A stretch of 41,991 nt of DNA from Oligoflexales bacterium (lineage in GTDB: Bacteria > Bdellovibrionota_B > Oligoflexia > Oligoflexales > JAGOVF01): assembly GCA_018060885.1 (NCBI GenBank), contig JAGOVF010000015.1, positions 1-41,991 on the forward strand. Reading direction: 5' to 3'. The number at the start of each line of letters is the position of its first letter. Positions within the stretch are counted from its first letter, which is position 1. Of the stretch, positions 25,265-34,280 are shown piece after piece. Position numbers and translations under genes: made by a program. Under the pieces are notes generated by a model. The model was given only the letters and a program-made list of their open reading frames with translations. It searched no databases and was not told the DNA's origin.

Positions 25265-25981
25265 ATGAACTCGCAATATAAAATAAAAACTGATCACATT
25301 ATAAATTCTTGCCTATTCATAACTATATTTTTAGTGATGTCTGCTTGTAGCCAAACTGAGATCATTCAACCTACAAACTCTGATCTGAATTACGTGACCA
25401 AAGGCAAACTTTGCGATTTCGCCCACTCTGGCAATTGGAACGCATATTTTTTCTACGGCTCTAATATGGATAACGGCGGCGGAGCATCATGGGAGTCTAA
25501 AGGTAGGATCATAGCTGTTGGATGTTTTAAAACACCGGAAAGCTTGCTTGATTTAAATGCTGAAGCGCATGCAGAATTTGATATAAAACAAAATCTACCC
25601 AAGTATAGTGATGGCATTACAGAAGTCTGGGGTTTGCAAGAACACTTCTCAGTATATTTTCAAACGCATCACGAATTTAAAAGTCACTGTAACGAGAATT
25701 TAATTTCTAATAATTTAAAAGGTTACGTTTCTGCAGATGATGTCGCTAAATTTTATTTAGAAGATAAAAACATTCAAACTGTAAAAATGTCCGAAGGGGC
25801 TGTCGGAGTTGCATTTGACACTGATGCAGTCACGGGAACAAGTTGTCATAAAAAAATCACTTTGAAATATGCCAACGAAAAAGGTGATGCAAAAACTGCA
25901 CTCAAAATTTGCAAAAGTGGATTTAAAATCCAAAATCTTAAGTGTGAGCCGGAACCCGAATCAACAGAAACCGTAAATTAA
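25265..25981 (+). CDS. lipoprotein of unknown function (238 aa)
   Basis: 238 residues. TTTTTTGGAGTAATAA supplies GGAG before the ATG. The signal ends in a lipobox VMSAC with Cys28. Mature part about 210 residues with Cys in LCDFAH, VGCFKT, SHCNEN, TSCHKK, ICKSGF and LKCEPE: six, an even number, consistent with disulphides in the periplasm. No recognised domain. It follows the PA14-like lipoprotein by 26 bases and probably shares its transcript, so the two may work together at the envelope. Confidence 0.75.
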   Translation: MNSQYKIKTDHIINSCLFITIFLVMSACSQTEIIQPTNSDLNYVTKGKLCDFAHSGNWNAYFFYGSNMDNGGGASWESKGRIIAVGCFKTPESLLDLNAEAHAEFDIKQNLPKYSDGITEVWGLQEHFSVYFQTHHEFKSHCNENLISNNLKGYVSADDVAKFYLEDKNIQTVKMSEGAVGVAFDTDAVTGTSCHKKITLKYANEKGDAKTALKICKSGFKIQNLKCEPEPESTETVN

Positions 25982-25990
25982 AATAAAAAT

Positions 25991-26023
25991 GCGTCGACAC
26001 CTCGGTAGAGGTAGGTTCGACGC
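25991..26023 (-). terminator. terminator beyond the SDR gene, possibly bidirectional
   Basis: Outer arms GCGTCGA (25991-25997) and TCGACGC (26017-26023), with an inner stem ACCTC/GAGGT around loop GGTA. Reading on the minus strand, the hairpin is followed by ATTTTTATTT, a good T run, so it mainly ends the SDR gene (stop 26056). The plus-strand gene ending at 25981 may use it too, but its T run is poor. Confidence 0.68.
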
Positions 26024-26055
26024 TTAATTGAATTTATTTCTGAAATATTAACTCT

Positions 26056-26925
26056 CTATGACTTGACCTTGAGCAAATGTGCTATTCCAAAGTTCTTGTA
26101 TATTGCTTCCGTGATTTGCCCCAAATGCGCATTGTACTCTGACAAATGACTACCCATACCCATATTGTCAATTATTGTGCGAAATGGGCGTGCACCGTGA
26201 GAACTCGATATTAGTTTCCCAATCGCTTGTGCCACGTGATTTGGATCCTGAGCTGAATTTGAAGCCAGTGCCTGTTCAAAGCCTTTTAAGAATCCTTCTG
26301 CCATATCAGCCATAGGTCCATACTCTTTTGCTCGTTCTTTGTCACTTGCGCGTACCAGATTATCCATAAAAGTTGTAGGGTAACCACCTGGTTCAACAAT
26401 ACAAACTTCTACGCCAAACTGAGAAACTTCCGTACGATAATTTTCTGTTAAACCTTCTAGGGCCCATTTAGTCGCATTGTATGGCCCATAAAATGGTACC
26501 GTCATCCGTCCGAGAAGACTCGAGACGTTTATCACAAGTCCCTTGCTGCGTTTGCGCATTTCTGGAAGAACTGCTCGCATCACGCGGTGAACACCAAACA
26601 CATTCACATCAAAAACTTTTTTCACATCAGCTGTGGTAAATGCCTCGGTTAAACCTAAGACACCTACTCCGGCGTTGTTAATAAGTACATCAACCGAGCC
26701 CATCAGCTCTTGCGCTTTTTTAATAGCACTGTCAACACTCGCCTCATCGGTGACATCCATTTCAACAACCTTTGTGCCAAGCTTCTCAAGGTCCATGGTT
26801 TTTGCTTTATTACGCCCACTCATGTCTCGCACTGTGCCGACGACTTTGTGGCCATCGCGGATCAGTTGTTGAACAGTTAGTAATCCAAATCCACCGCCAG
26901 CGCCGGTGATAAATACATTGGCCAT
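26056..26925 (-). CDS. short-chain dehydrogenase/reductase (classical SDR)
   Basis: 289 residues, one Rossmann-fold domain. Dinucleotide site TGAGGGFG at 7-14, DVTD at 57-60, NNAG at 83-86, catalytic Ser136 in NVSSLLG and YNATK with Tyr149 and Lys153. A PGGYPTTF segment follows. Cofactor preference (NADPH or NADH) cannot be read with confidence. An Arg-Asp pair after the second strand (VRD) hints at NADPH. Substrate unknown. Stands between serA and the terminator at 25991; read away from nothing, so probably its own transcript or serA operon tail, 83 bases after serA. Confidence 0.85.
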   Translation of the reverse strand: MANVFITGAGGGFGLLTVQQLIRDGHKVVGTVRDMSGRNKAKTMDLEKLGTKVVEMDVTDEASVDSAIKKAQELMGSVDVLINNAGVGVLGLTEAFTTADVKKVFDVNVFGVHRVMRAVLPEMRKRSKGLVINVSSLLGRMTVPFYGPYNATKWALEGLTENYRTEVSQFGVEVCIVEPGGYPTTFMDNLVRASDKERAKEYGPMADMAEGFLKGFEQALASNSAQDPNHVAQAIGKLISSSHGARPFRTIIDNMGMGSHLSEYNAHLGQITEAIYKNFGIAHLLKVKS

Positions 26926-27008
26926 TTAAGCCCCCTTAAATTGAAATTTATTTATAAATCTTCGAGCGATTGTATATGTAGTTTAAATGAGTTTCAAGTT
27001 AGTTAAAC

Positions 27009-28598
27009 TTACAACAACACTAACTTCGCGGAGACTATATTTTCAATGGAACAAAGTTGTTTCACCTGCGTTTGCGTCAGTGCATTATCGACCCGAACGA
27101 GTGACATCGCGGTTCCACCTTTTTTGTTTCGACTTAAGTAGAAACTATCAATGTTAATGCTTTCGTTAGCGAAGAAGGTACCAACTTTACCGACAACCCC
27201 TACACGGTCGAGGTTCTCTATTAGAACAAAAGTTCCATTTGGCTCTAACTCAAAGTGATAGTCGTTGATCAAAGACAATCGAATTGCGCTGCTATCAAAC
27301 ACAGTACCGCCGATCTGTAATTTATTGGATCCTGAACTAACTTGAACTTTTAAAGCGGAACTATAAGCAGTAAATCCTGGATCTTTTTCTTCAAAAAGCG
27401 TCAGCCCCTTCTTTTCAGCATGCTGCAATACATTCACATAAGATACATAGTCATCGACAGCATGCGTAAGATAGCCTTTTAAAAAAGCAAGCTTTATAAG
27501 TGTTTGATCGAAATCAGCAAGACTCCCACGATAATACAAGCGAACGTCTTGTGGATTAAATTCAAGAATCTGTGCCGCAAGACTGCCGAGCTTTTCTGCA
27601 AGAATGGCGTAAGATTTTAATATCGGATGATCAATGGTACCGACTTCCGGAAGATTCACCGGATAATCGACGACAGAGCCGCTCATCGCTTTATGAACCT
27701 GTTCATAAATAGTCGAGCCAATAGCTAGCTGAGCTTCTTCGGTGCTCGCACCAATATGCGGGGTGCAATATACGTTTTCATGTTTTAAAAGTGCAGGATT
27801 TGGCCTGGGTTCAGCTTCCCAGGTGTCGACACCGGCACCGGCGATATGCCCGCTTTGTAAAGCTGTTAATAAGTCGGCTTCTACAATGACACCACCTCTT
27901 GCAGCATTTAAAACATAGCTACCCGCATGCATTTTTTCGAGAATAGTAAGGTCGGCCATGCCCTTAGTTTCGTCGTTGAGAGGAACATGAAAACTCATAA
28001 TATCGACGCAGGCTGCGAGATCTGCGAGTTGATGCACTTGCTTCGCCTGATAACGTTCAAACACCTTTGGCGCAATATAGGGATCATAGGCAAATACTTC
28101 CATATCAAAGCCCCGTGCCATCATTGCAACGCGGTGACCCACATTACCTAGACCGACTATACCGATTTTTTTTCCGCGTAATTCAAATCCACTAAATCGA
28201 TGACGATCCCAACCACCAGATTTTAAGGTTTGGTAAGCCTGTGGCACTTTGCGAAACATGGATAAGAGGAGCGCCATCGTCATTTCAGCTGCAGAATTGG
28301 TATTTTTTCCAGGACAGTTGATGACCAAAATGCCTTTTTGAGTCGCATATTCGATATCGATATTGCCTACTCCCACAGCCGCGCGCCCAATAACCTTTAA
28401 GTTTAGAGCTTTTTCGAGCAGCGTTCGATCGATATCCGTTTCACTGCGAGAAACCAAGACGTGATAATCAGATATGATTTCTGCAACTTCTTGAGCCGGG
28501 CAATCAGGGCGGTATTCTACAAGCATTTTCGGATTATTCTGAAAAGCTTGAATAGCCTGTGGGTGCAGCTTGCCTGATATTAAAACTTTGTATTTCAT
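27009..28598 (-). CDS. serA: D-3-phosphoglycerate dehydrogenase
   Basis: 529 residues, the long SerA form with catalytic, intervening and ACT domains. First step of serine synthesis: 3-phosphoglycerate to phosphohydroxypyruvate with NAD. Visible: VGNIDIEYA near 78-86, nucleotide-binding GIVGLGNVGHRVA at about 146-158, NAARGGVIVE with the active-site Arg at about 230-239, the DTWEAEP catalytic Glu near 259-265, and CTPHIGAST with the catalytic His near 281-289. The intervening domain (about 315-450) precedes the ACT domain (about 455-529, LIENLDRVGVVGKVG, serine feedback site). Plain ATG start. Confidence 0.95.
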   Translation of the reverse strand: MKYKVLISGKLHPQAIQAFQNNPKMLVEYRPDCPAQEVAEIISDYHVLVSRSETDIDRTLLEKALNLKVIGRAAVGVGNIDIEYATQKGILVINCPGKNTNSAAEMTMALLLSMFRKVPQAYQTLKSGGWDRHRFSGFELRGKKIGIVGLGNVGHRVAMMARGFDMEVFAYDPYIAPKVFERYQAKQVHQLADLAACVDIMSFHVPLNDETKGMADLTILEKMHAGSYVLNAARGGVIVEADLLTALQSGHIAGAGVDTWEAEPRPNPALLKHENVYCTPHIGASTEEAQLAIGSTIYEQVHKAMSGSVVDYPVNLPEVGTIDHPILKSYAILAEKLGSLAAQILEFNPQDVRLYYRGSLADFDQTLIKLAFLKGYLTHAVDDYVSYVNVLQHAEKKGLTLFEEKDPGFTAYSSALKVQVSSGSNKLQIGGTVFDSSAIRLSLINDYHFELEPNGTFVLIENLDRVGVVGKVGTFFANESINIDSFYLSRNKKGGTAMSLVRVDNALTQTQVKQLCSIENIVSAKLVLL

Positions 28599-28657
28599 AT
28601 GCCTGAGTCCTACCTAATGAAATAATTCTGCGTTCAACAATATATTTTTTTCGGCTT

Positions 28658-29176
28658 TCATTTTTCTACTTGAAACAAAGCTTCGACGGTTTCTATTAGT
28701 TTTGCATCTGAAAGACCCAATTTTTCCTTAGGTACTTGCACAAAAATTCCGCGTCCCAGTGCAAAAACTTGTCCCTGAGTGTCAGTGAGCTGGCTCGTTG
28801 TATAAAATTTACGTCCGTCTTGACTTTCAACCTTAGCAAAAAAGCTCTGCCGACTATTTATCGGAATGGGGCGCTTATAAGTGACTTGCATCTCGGCCGT
28901 CATGGCGAAAATACCCTTTAGAAAAACAGCTGCACCCATGGTTTGATCTAGAACACTTGATATACAGCCGCCATGTACGTGTTGTGGCGGACCTTCCGCT
29001 AATGGACCAAAGTCGACTGAACCCTGCACGCAATTTAAACCATCAGAAAAGTCGTACTCAAACCTAACGCGCTGGCCTGCATCGCTTCCTCCATTTAAAA
29101 AGGAACGGTACAAACAAGAATCCAGCAAGTAACGAAATTTTTCTTCGATCGTTTTTTTATTTAAATCATTCATCAT
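28658..29176 (-). CDS. PaaI-like hotdog thioesterase
   Basis: 172 residues, a hotdog-fold thioesterase of the PaaI/4HBT_3 type. Hallmarks: HVHGGCISSVLDQTMGAAVF at about 73-92, with the conserved His-Gly-Gly and the helix that follows, and a later KRPIPINSRQSFF stretch. Such proteins cleave acyl-CoA, often as a scavenger for trapped CoA. The identity of the substrate is unknown. The gene is 59 bases from serA in the same direction; divergent from the ABC ATPase at 29292, so the 115-base gap holds promoters for both. Confidence 0.78.
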   Translation of the reverse strand: MMNDLNKKTIEEKFRYLLDSCLYRSFLNGGSDAGQRVRFEYDFSDGLNCVQGSVDFGPLAEGPPQHVHGGCISSVLDQTMGAAVFLKGIFAMTAEMQVTYKRPIPINSRQSFFAKVESQDGRKFYTTSQLTDTQGQVFALGRGIFVQVPKEKLGLSDAKLIETVEALFQVEK

Positions 29177-29234
29177 TTTTAATATTTGACCTATGCGATG
29201 CTAAAACTATGCCTTTTAAACTAGTCTGAAGCAA

Positions 29235-29263
29235 TTGAATTTCCAAGTTAAGTCGGATAAGTT
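29235..29263 (+). promoter_or_regulatory. possible promoter of the ABC transporter operon
   Basis: TTGAAT (29235-29240), 17-base spacer, TAAGTT (29258-29263). The leader to the ATG at 29292 would be about 22 bases. No Fur or Zur palindrome is obvious around it. Confidence 0.35.
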
Positions 29264-29291
29264 GTGGGTCTAAGCGTCCAAAAAGGTGAAT

Positions 29292-30023
29292 ATGGAAAAA
29301 AATACTGCAATTGCGATTTCTGATTTAAAGTTCTTCTGGAAAGGTACATCGGCAGCAACCATAGAAATCAAAGAGCTGAGTATACAAAAAGCCGAAAAGA
29401 TTTTTATCCGCGGTCCTAGCGGCAGTGGCAAAACGACGTTCTTGGGACTTATTGGTGGAGTCTTGACACCGCAAAATGGCCGTATTCTCGTCGAGCAGCA
29501 AGAGTTGACTCAATTACGTCCAGCACAAAGGGACCAGTGGCGGGCAGATCACATAGGTTTTATTTTTCAGATGTTTAACCTCCTGCCCTATTTAAATTTA
29601 TACGACAATGTTATGTTGCCATCGCTTTTTTCTAAACTTCGCAAACAACGCGCTATTGAGCGCAGCGGTAGTGTCATAAAAGAAGTTGAGCGACTTTTAA
29701 TCGCCTTGAAATTGGACCCTGCATTACGACATCGCTCGGTGGCGCAGCTCAGTGTTGGGCAACAACAGAGAGTAGCAGTTGCCAGAGCTCTTTTTGGTTC
29801 TCCAGAACTCATCATCGCTGACGAGCCTACCTCTGCACTGGACACAGAACATAGAGAGGATTTTTTGCAGTTACTTTTTGCGGAGGCAAAACAAAGCAAA
29901 GCCACACTGATCTATGTTAGCCATGACCCGCAAATAAGCCATTTATTTGATCGCGAATTAAATCTATTAAAGCTCAATTCCGGTTTAAAAAATAATATTA
30001 ACCCCCATTCAAAACTAAACTAA
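29292..30023 (+). CDS. ABC transporter ATP-binding protein
   Basis: 243 residues from the ATG at 29292, with AAAAAGG five bases before it. A GTG two codons upstream is a less likely start. Walker A GPSGSGKTT at about 40-48, Q-loop FIFQMFNLLPY near 95-105, signature LSVGQQQRVAVARAL near 152-166, Walker B LIIADEPTSALD and the switch His in VSHDP. It belongs to the LolD/MacB/DevA-like group that pairs with FtsX-type permeases, and the permease follows after 15 bases. By recall the pair resembles the zinc-regulated ABC genes of Pseudomonas and Vibrio. Confidence 0.93.
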   Translation: MEKNTAIAISDLKFFWKGTSAATIEIKELSIQKAEKIFIRGPSGSGKTTFLGLIGGVLTPQNGRILVEQQELTQLRPAQRDQWRADHIGFIFQMFNLLPYLNLYDNVMLPSLFSKLRKQRAIERSGSVIKEVERLLIALKLDPALRHRSVAQLSVGQQQRVAVARALFGSPELIIADEPTSALDTEHREDFLQLLFAEAKQSKATLIYVSHDPQISHLFDRELNLLKLNSGLKNNINPHSKLN

Positions 30024-30038
30024 CAAAGGCATCTTTTT

Positions 30039-31304
30039 ATGGCTTCATTAAGCTACTTGACTTTCAAAAGCATCCTAAATCGGCGACAAACAGCTTTCCT
30101 GACCTTGTTTACTATTGCGGTGAGCGTTACGCTGTTGCTCTCGATACAACGAGTCCGCGATGGCGCAAAATTTAGTTTCGAAAATACCATTTCAGGTGCG
30201 GATTTAATTGTTGGGGCTCGCACAGGATCGATAGAGCTGCTGCTTTTTTCTATTTTTCGTCTGGGCTACCCTACGCAAAACGTCAGTGCCGCTTCCTACA
30301 CCAAGATTCGAAGCTGGCCGGGAGTCGATTGGTCCATCCCACTTGCTATAGGTGACAGCCACCAAGGTTACAAAGTCATCGGCACTGATGACAATCTATT
30401 TAAGCACTACAAATTTGGCCGCACACGCCCTTTAGAATTTCTTTCCGGTCAGGCATTTTCTGACGCATCCGAAGCTGTCATTGGCTTTGATGTCGCAAAA
30501 GAACAAAACTACTCTTTGAATAAAAATATCATTGTGAGACATGGCGAATCGGAAGTGCATATCGTCGACCATGAAGATGTGCCCATAAAAATAGTAGGGA
30601 TCATTGCCAAAACAGGCACACCGATAGATCGTTCTATATTTGTCAGCCTAGACGCTATCGCCGTGATGCATCATAGTGAAAGCGATAAAAGCACTCAAGA
30701 CTCAGAGCACGAGCATGAGCATGAGCACGAACACGAGCAAAAAGAAAAATTACCGGCACTAAGCGCTTTTATTTTAGGATTAGACTCAAGGCTGGCTAGT
30801 ATTGGCTTGCAACGCCAGATTAATGATTACCCAGACGAAGCTCTTCTAGCAATTTTACCGGGTGCAAGCTTTGCCCAGCTTTGGGGGCTGATCAGCGGTA
30901 TCGAATTGGCTTTGCTGGTCATTTCATTTTTTGTTTTTATTGCTGGACTCTTAGGTATGCTGAGCTCGCTGCTTTCCACATTGAATGAACGTCGGAGAGA
31001 AATGGCTATTTTGCGCGCCATCGGCGCCAAACCGCGGCATATTTTTTGGCTTTTAGTGTCAGAATCGGTGATTCTTACCACTGCGGGTGCTCTCTTAGGA
31101 TTTTCTTTGCTTTTTATCACACTAGCTATATTAAAACCCTGGTTAGAACATAGTTTTGGAGTATTTTTACCAACCGAGTGGCTCACGCGCGAAGATGTTT
31201 TTATTATAGCAGGGGTGCTTGCAGCGGGTTTGTTTGCTGGCTTAATACCAGCATACCAGGCCTATAAAAATTCTTTAAGCGATGGCCTCAGTATCAGAAT
31301 TTAG
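30039..31304 (+). CDS. FtsX-type ABC permease with His-Glu repeat loop
   Basis: 421 residues. An N-terminal membrane helix (about 15-33) is followed by a large periplasmic domain, then three C-terminal helices (about 283-310, 335-365, 382-405) with the FtsX/MacB-like signature NERRREMAILRAIGAKP. The segments SGADLIVGARTGSIELLLFS, IPLAIGDSHQGYKVIG and LPGASFAQLW match a permease family that I recall as partner of zinc-responsive ABC operons (Pseudomonas PA4063-4066, Vibrio zrg). The periplasmic loop carries HEHEHEHEH at 224-232, typical of transient zinc or nickel binding. No binding protein gene is adjacent. Metal transport is an inference from these features. Confidence 0.9.
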   Translation: MASLSYLTFKSILNRRQTAFLTLFTIAVSVTLLLSIQRVRDGAKFSFENTISGADLIVGARTGSIELLLFSIFRLGYPTQNVSAASYTKIRSWPGVDWSIPLAIGDSHQGYKVIGTDDNLFKHYKFGRTRPLEFLSGQAFSDASEAVIGFDVAKEQNYSLNKNIIVRHGESEVHIVDHEDVPIKIVGIIAKTGTPIDRSIFVSLDAIAVMHHSESDKSTQDSEHEHEHEHEHEQKEKLPALSAFILGLDSRLASIGLQRQINDYPDEALLAILPGASFAQLWGLISGIELALLVISFFVFIAGLLGMLSSLLSTLNERRREMAILRAIGAKPRHIFWLLVSESVILTTAGALLGFSLLFITLAILKPWLEHSFGVFLPTEWLTREDVFIIAGVLAAGLFAGLIPAYQAYKNSLSDGLSIRI

Positions 31305-31315
31305 AAAGTTCTATC

Positions 31316-32122
31316 GTGCCTCTCTCGCTTAAACCTATTTCTTCGTTAGCCGATGAACCTCGCTTACTGCGTTTTAGTTTACGCAGAGATTTCGAGCTTC
31401 ATCCTTTTCAGGAAATGGTTATTGATAGCGATAAAGTTGTCATAAGAGCTATTCAGCAGGGTATAAGACTCAAAATGATCTTAGCTGAGAAAAAATATTA
31501 CGATCAATTCGGCGAGATCTTAAAAGAAGCAAATAACTGCGTGTTCTATTGCGCTGAAAATAAAGTCTTAAAATCCATAGTCGGTCACCAAATCCATCAA
31601 GGCATTATTGCTATTGCCGAGTTGCCAAAATTCTCGACGCTTGAAGAGCTTGAAAGTCCAATACTTGTTTTTAATCGACTTTCAGATGCCAGTAATGTGG
31701 GTGGACTTTTGCGCAATGCCCATGCTTTCGGATTTAAAAGCATCATTTTTGAGGAAAATAGCTGTTCTCCCTATAATCGGCGCAGCATCAGAGTGTCGAT
31801 GGGGAGCTGTTTTGCCTTAAAAATCCACCGTAGTGAAGATTTAAAGGGAAGCCTTATTGCTATAAAAAACAAAGGTGTACAAATCCTCGCATCAGGACTC
31901 TGGCCAGATAGTAAAGCATTACAGGATGTTGCGAAAGACTTGGCACCAAACTGCGCCAAAGCACTGATCATCGGGAATGAAGACCTGGGCGTTGATGATG
32001 AAATTGCGCAGCAAGCGCACTACCGCATTAAAATTCCTATCATTGATACAATAAATAGTTTAAATGCAGCAAGTGCTGGTGCAGTACTCTGTTATGAACT
32101 CACCCGCAATAACTTATTTTAA
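31316..32122 (+). CDS. SpoU/TrmH-family RNA 2'-O-methyltransferase
   Basis: 268 residues from GTG at 31316, 11 bases past the permease stop. An N-terminal substrate-binding-like domain (about 1-105) precedes a SPOUT catalytic domain: SDASNVGGLLRNAHAFGF near 122-139 with the catalytic Arg, LIIGNEDLGVDDE near 216-228, and KIPIIDTINSLNAASAGAVL near 238-257. The layout resembles 23S rRNA or tRNA ribose methyltransferases such as RlmB or AviRb-like proteins. The exact nucleotide target cannot be told. It ends right at the start of era (TAAATG), suggesting a ribosome-maturation cluster with era. Confidence 0.88.
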   Translation: MPLSLKPISSLADEPRLLRFSLRRDFELHPFQEMVIDSDKVVIRAIQQGIRLKMILAEKKYYDQFGEILKEANNCVFYCAENKVLKSIVGHQIHQGIIAIAELPKFSTLEELESPILVFNRLSDASNVGGLLRNAHAFGFKSIIFEENSCSPYNRRSIRVSMGSCFALKIHRSEDLKGSLIAIKNKGVQILASGLWPDSKALQDVAKDLAPNCAKALIIGNEDLGVDDEIAQQAHYRIKIPIIDTINSLNAASAGAVLCYELTRNNLF

Positions 32123-33070
32123 ATGAGGAACATAACTCTGGAGAACGCAGCCCCAACCGCAACAAAGTCTGGTTTTATTGCCATCATCGGCTTACCAAAT
32201 GCCGGAAAAAGCACCTTGTTTAATGCCCTAGTCGGCGAAAAGCTCGCAGCTGTCAGCTTAAAACCTCAAACCACACGAGGGCGGCTGCGTGGGATTCTTC
32301 ATGAAGATGAGGCGGAATTTATTTTTGTCGATACGCCCGGTTTTCAAGAAAAAGTCGCGGAAGAGAATCTGCTTAACAAAATGATGAATAAAGCCGCGTT
32401 TTCGAGCCTTAAAGATGCCGATGTTGTCATCTATCTTATCGATGCAAGCCGCGGTTGGCAGGCAAACGACACGCAGCTTCTTGGCAAAATGGCTGAAAAA
32501 AACCGCAAAAAAATTCTAATAGCGCTTAGCAAAACTGATCGCATCATCAAAGCTCGCATAAAAGAAAATAAAAAAATCATCATGGCGCAGCTCGAAGAAC
32601 TGAATTTTCCAAAAAGCAGCATCGATATCTCCGCAAAGGTAAAAACCAGCCTCATACCCTTAAAGCAGAAAATGAAAGAACTTCTTCCTGAGGGACCTTG
32701 GCACTATGAAGAGGGCGACTTAACAAATCTGCCGGAAAAAAACATCTGTGCAGAGTATGTTCGAGAACAGCTATTTCGGCAACTTGGCCAGGAAGTTCCT
32801 TATTGCTGCAGCGTGAAGATTGACCAACTCACAAATCAAGCTAACAAAGTAATCATCGATTGCACTCTCGTGTTGAGCAAGGAATCGCTTAAACCCATGC
32901 TGATTGGAAAAAAAGGCACAACTGTTCAAAAAATAAGAGAAGCGAGTGAAGTTTCTTTGTCTAAATTCTTCTCGAAACCAGCACAGTTACATATTTTTGT
33001 GAAGGTTGATAAGAACTGGCAAAACAATCTTTCTAGTCTCTTAGAAATGGAAAATTTTATTGAAGAATAA
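32123..33070 (+). CDS. era: GTPase Era
   Basis: 315 residues. Era binds GTP and the 3' end of 16S rRNA during small-subunit assembly. G1 GLPNAGKS at 23-30, G2 region with KPQTTRGR at 47-54, G3 DTPGF at 70-74, G4 reads SKTD at 136-139 where Era normally has NKxD, and G5 ISAK at 169-172. The C-terminal KH domain has the IGKKG loop near 261-265. The G4 Asn to Ser change is in the base-specificity motif. The ATG follows the preceding TAA with no gap, and the end overlaps roxA. Confidence 0.93.
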   Translation: MRNITLENAAPTATKSGFIAIIGLPNAGKSTLFNALVGEKLAAVSLKPQTTRGRLRGILHEDEAEFIFVDTPGFQEKVAEENLLNKMMNKAAFSSLKDADVVIYLIDASRGWQANDTQLLGKMAEKNRKKILIALSKTDRIIKARIKENKKIIMAQLEELNFPKSSIDISAKVKTSLIPLKQKMKELLPEGPWHYEEGDLTNLPEKNICAEYVREQLFRQLGQEVPYCCSVKIDQLTNQANKVIIDCTLVLSKESLKPMLIGKKGTTVQKIREASEVSLSKFFSKPAQLHIFVKVDKNWQNNLSSLLEMENFIEE

Positions 33071-34238
33071 ACAGAAGCCGATTTCAGTAATCGGAGAAAT
33101 GAAAACTGATATTTTTCTAAAAAAATATTGGCAAAAAAAACCTTTGTTTATCAAAGGAGCTTTAAAGGACTTTGCTGCCCCTCTTTCGAAAAAAGAACTG
33201 CAAAAATTAGCGAAAAGTTCTGATTTAGAAAGTCGATTGATCTCCTCAGATAAAAATAGAAAGAAATGGGAGGTTCATTACGGCCCTTTTCGATCTGAAG
33301 ATTTGCAGCCGCACAGCGAAGGCAAATCAACATTGCTTGTCCAAGGCGTAGAAAATGTTTCGGAACAACTCAAAGAATTATTATTTTCTATTAAATTCCT
33401 TCCACGCTGGCGTCTCGCAGATGTTATGGTCAGCGACGGCGGCCCACAATCGAGTGTCGGCCCACACTACGATAGCTATGATGTTTTTCTGGTACAACTT
33501 AAAGGCGAAAAACTTTGGAAAATTGGACAACAGCTAAAAACTCGACCAAAGCTTTTAAATAACTGCGATCTCAGGATACTTGCTCAACCCAAAGAGCTTT
33601 TCACCGATGAGTATTTGGCGAGTCCAGGAGATGTTCTCTATCTACCTCCCATGGTGCCACATTATGGAGTCGGGCAAAATGACAACCAAACCTATTCCAT
33701 AGGATTTTTAGCCCCTGCACATCAAGAGATTATTAACGACTACTTCGGATCACTTGCAGAACATATCGATTCAGACCTTCGCTTTCAAGATCCAAGCCGG
33801 AGGAATGTGGAAAATCCTGCCGAACTCGATGAGGCTTCTATTGAACAATTTATAAAAATAATTAAACAATATACTCCAAACCCAGACCAGATTAAAGACT
33901 GGTTAGGTCGATTTTTAACACAAAATGATTTAATCGATTTTAAATCCAATTCTAAAATACATGCATCAAATAAATCTATTTCGACATCTTTGCTAAAAGC
34001 GAAGTCTTTGTCATTCGCACCAGGATTGCGAGCTTATTATAGCAAAAAGAAAGAAACTATTTGTATATATTTAGCTGGTAATATTTATACCTATAATTAT
34101 ACAAAGGGCAATTTAACTGCTGTAAAAACCCTTTGCGAGCAGAATAGCTTTAGGTTAAAGGAATTAAAAGCATGTCATGCGACTAAAATTCTTTTAAAAG
34201 ACTTTGAATCATGGTGCGAAAGCGGCCTGATTCTATGA
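33060..34238 (+). CDS. roxA: RoxA/YcfD-like ribosomal protein hydroxylase
   Basis: 392 residues from TTG at 33060, overlapping the era stop. An ATG at 33099 preceded by GGAG is the alternative (379 residues); neither is decisive. It matches E. coli YcfD/RoxA, a 2-oxoglutarate and Fe(II) dependent JmjC oxygenase that hydroxylates an Arg of ribosomal protein L16. Visible: FLKKYWQKKPLFIKG, VHYGPF, the iron-binding HxD in GPHYDSYDVF (His136, Asp138) and the distal His201 in VPHYGVG. The C-terminal winged-helix region is less conserved. It shares the operon with era and the rRNA methyltransferase, consistent with ribosome modification. Confidence 0.9.
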   Translation: MKNKQKPISVIGEMKTDIFLKKYWQKKPLFIKGALKDFAAPLSKKELQKLAKSSDLESRLISSDKNRKKWEVHYGPFRSEDLQPHSEGKSTLLVQGVENVSEQLKELLFSIKFLPRWRLADVMVSDGGPQSSVGPHYDSYDVFLVQLKGEKLWKIGQQLKTRPKLLNNCDLRILAQPKELFTDEYLASPGDVLYLPPMVPHYGVGQNDNQTYSIGFLAPAHQEIINDYFGSLAEHIDSDLRFQDPSRRNVENPAELDEASIEQFIKIIKQYTPNPDQIKDWLGRFLTQNDLIDFKSNSKIHASNKSISTSLLKAKSLSFAPGLRAYYSKKKETICIYLAGNIYTYNYTKGNLTAVKTLCEQNSFRLKELKACHATKILLKDFESWCESGLIL

Positions 34239-34280
34239 ATTCAAACTTATTCTACTAGCATTTTCGAAAGTTCACTTACT

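Noticed and set aside
29177-29291. Possible Zur or Fur box before the ABC operon
   Set aside because: I looked for a palindrome of the usual kind and found none. Only a generic promoter is visible.
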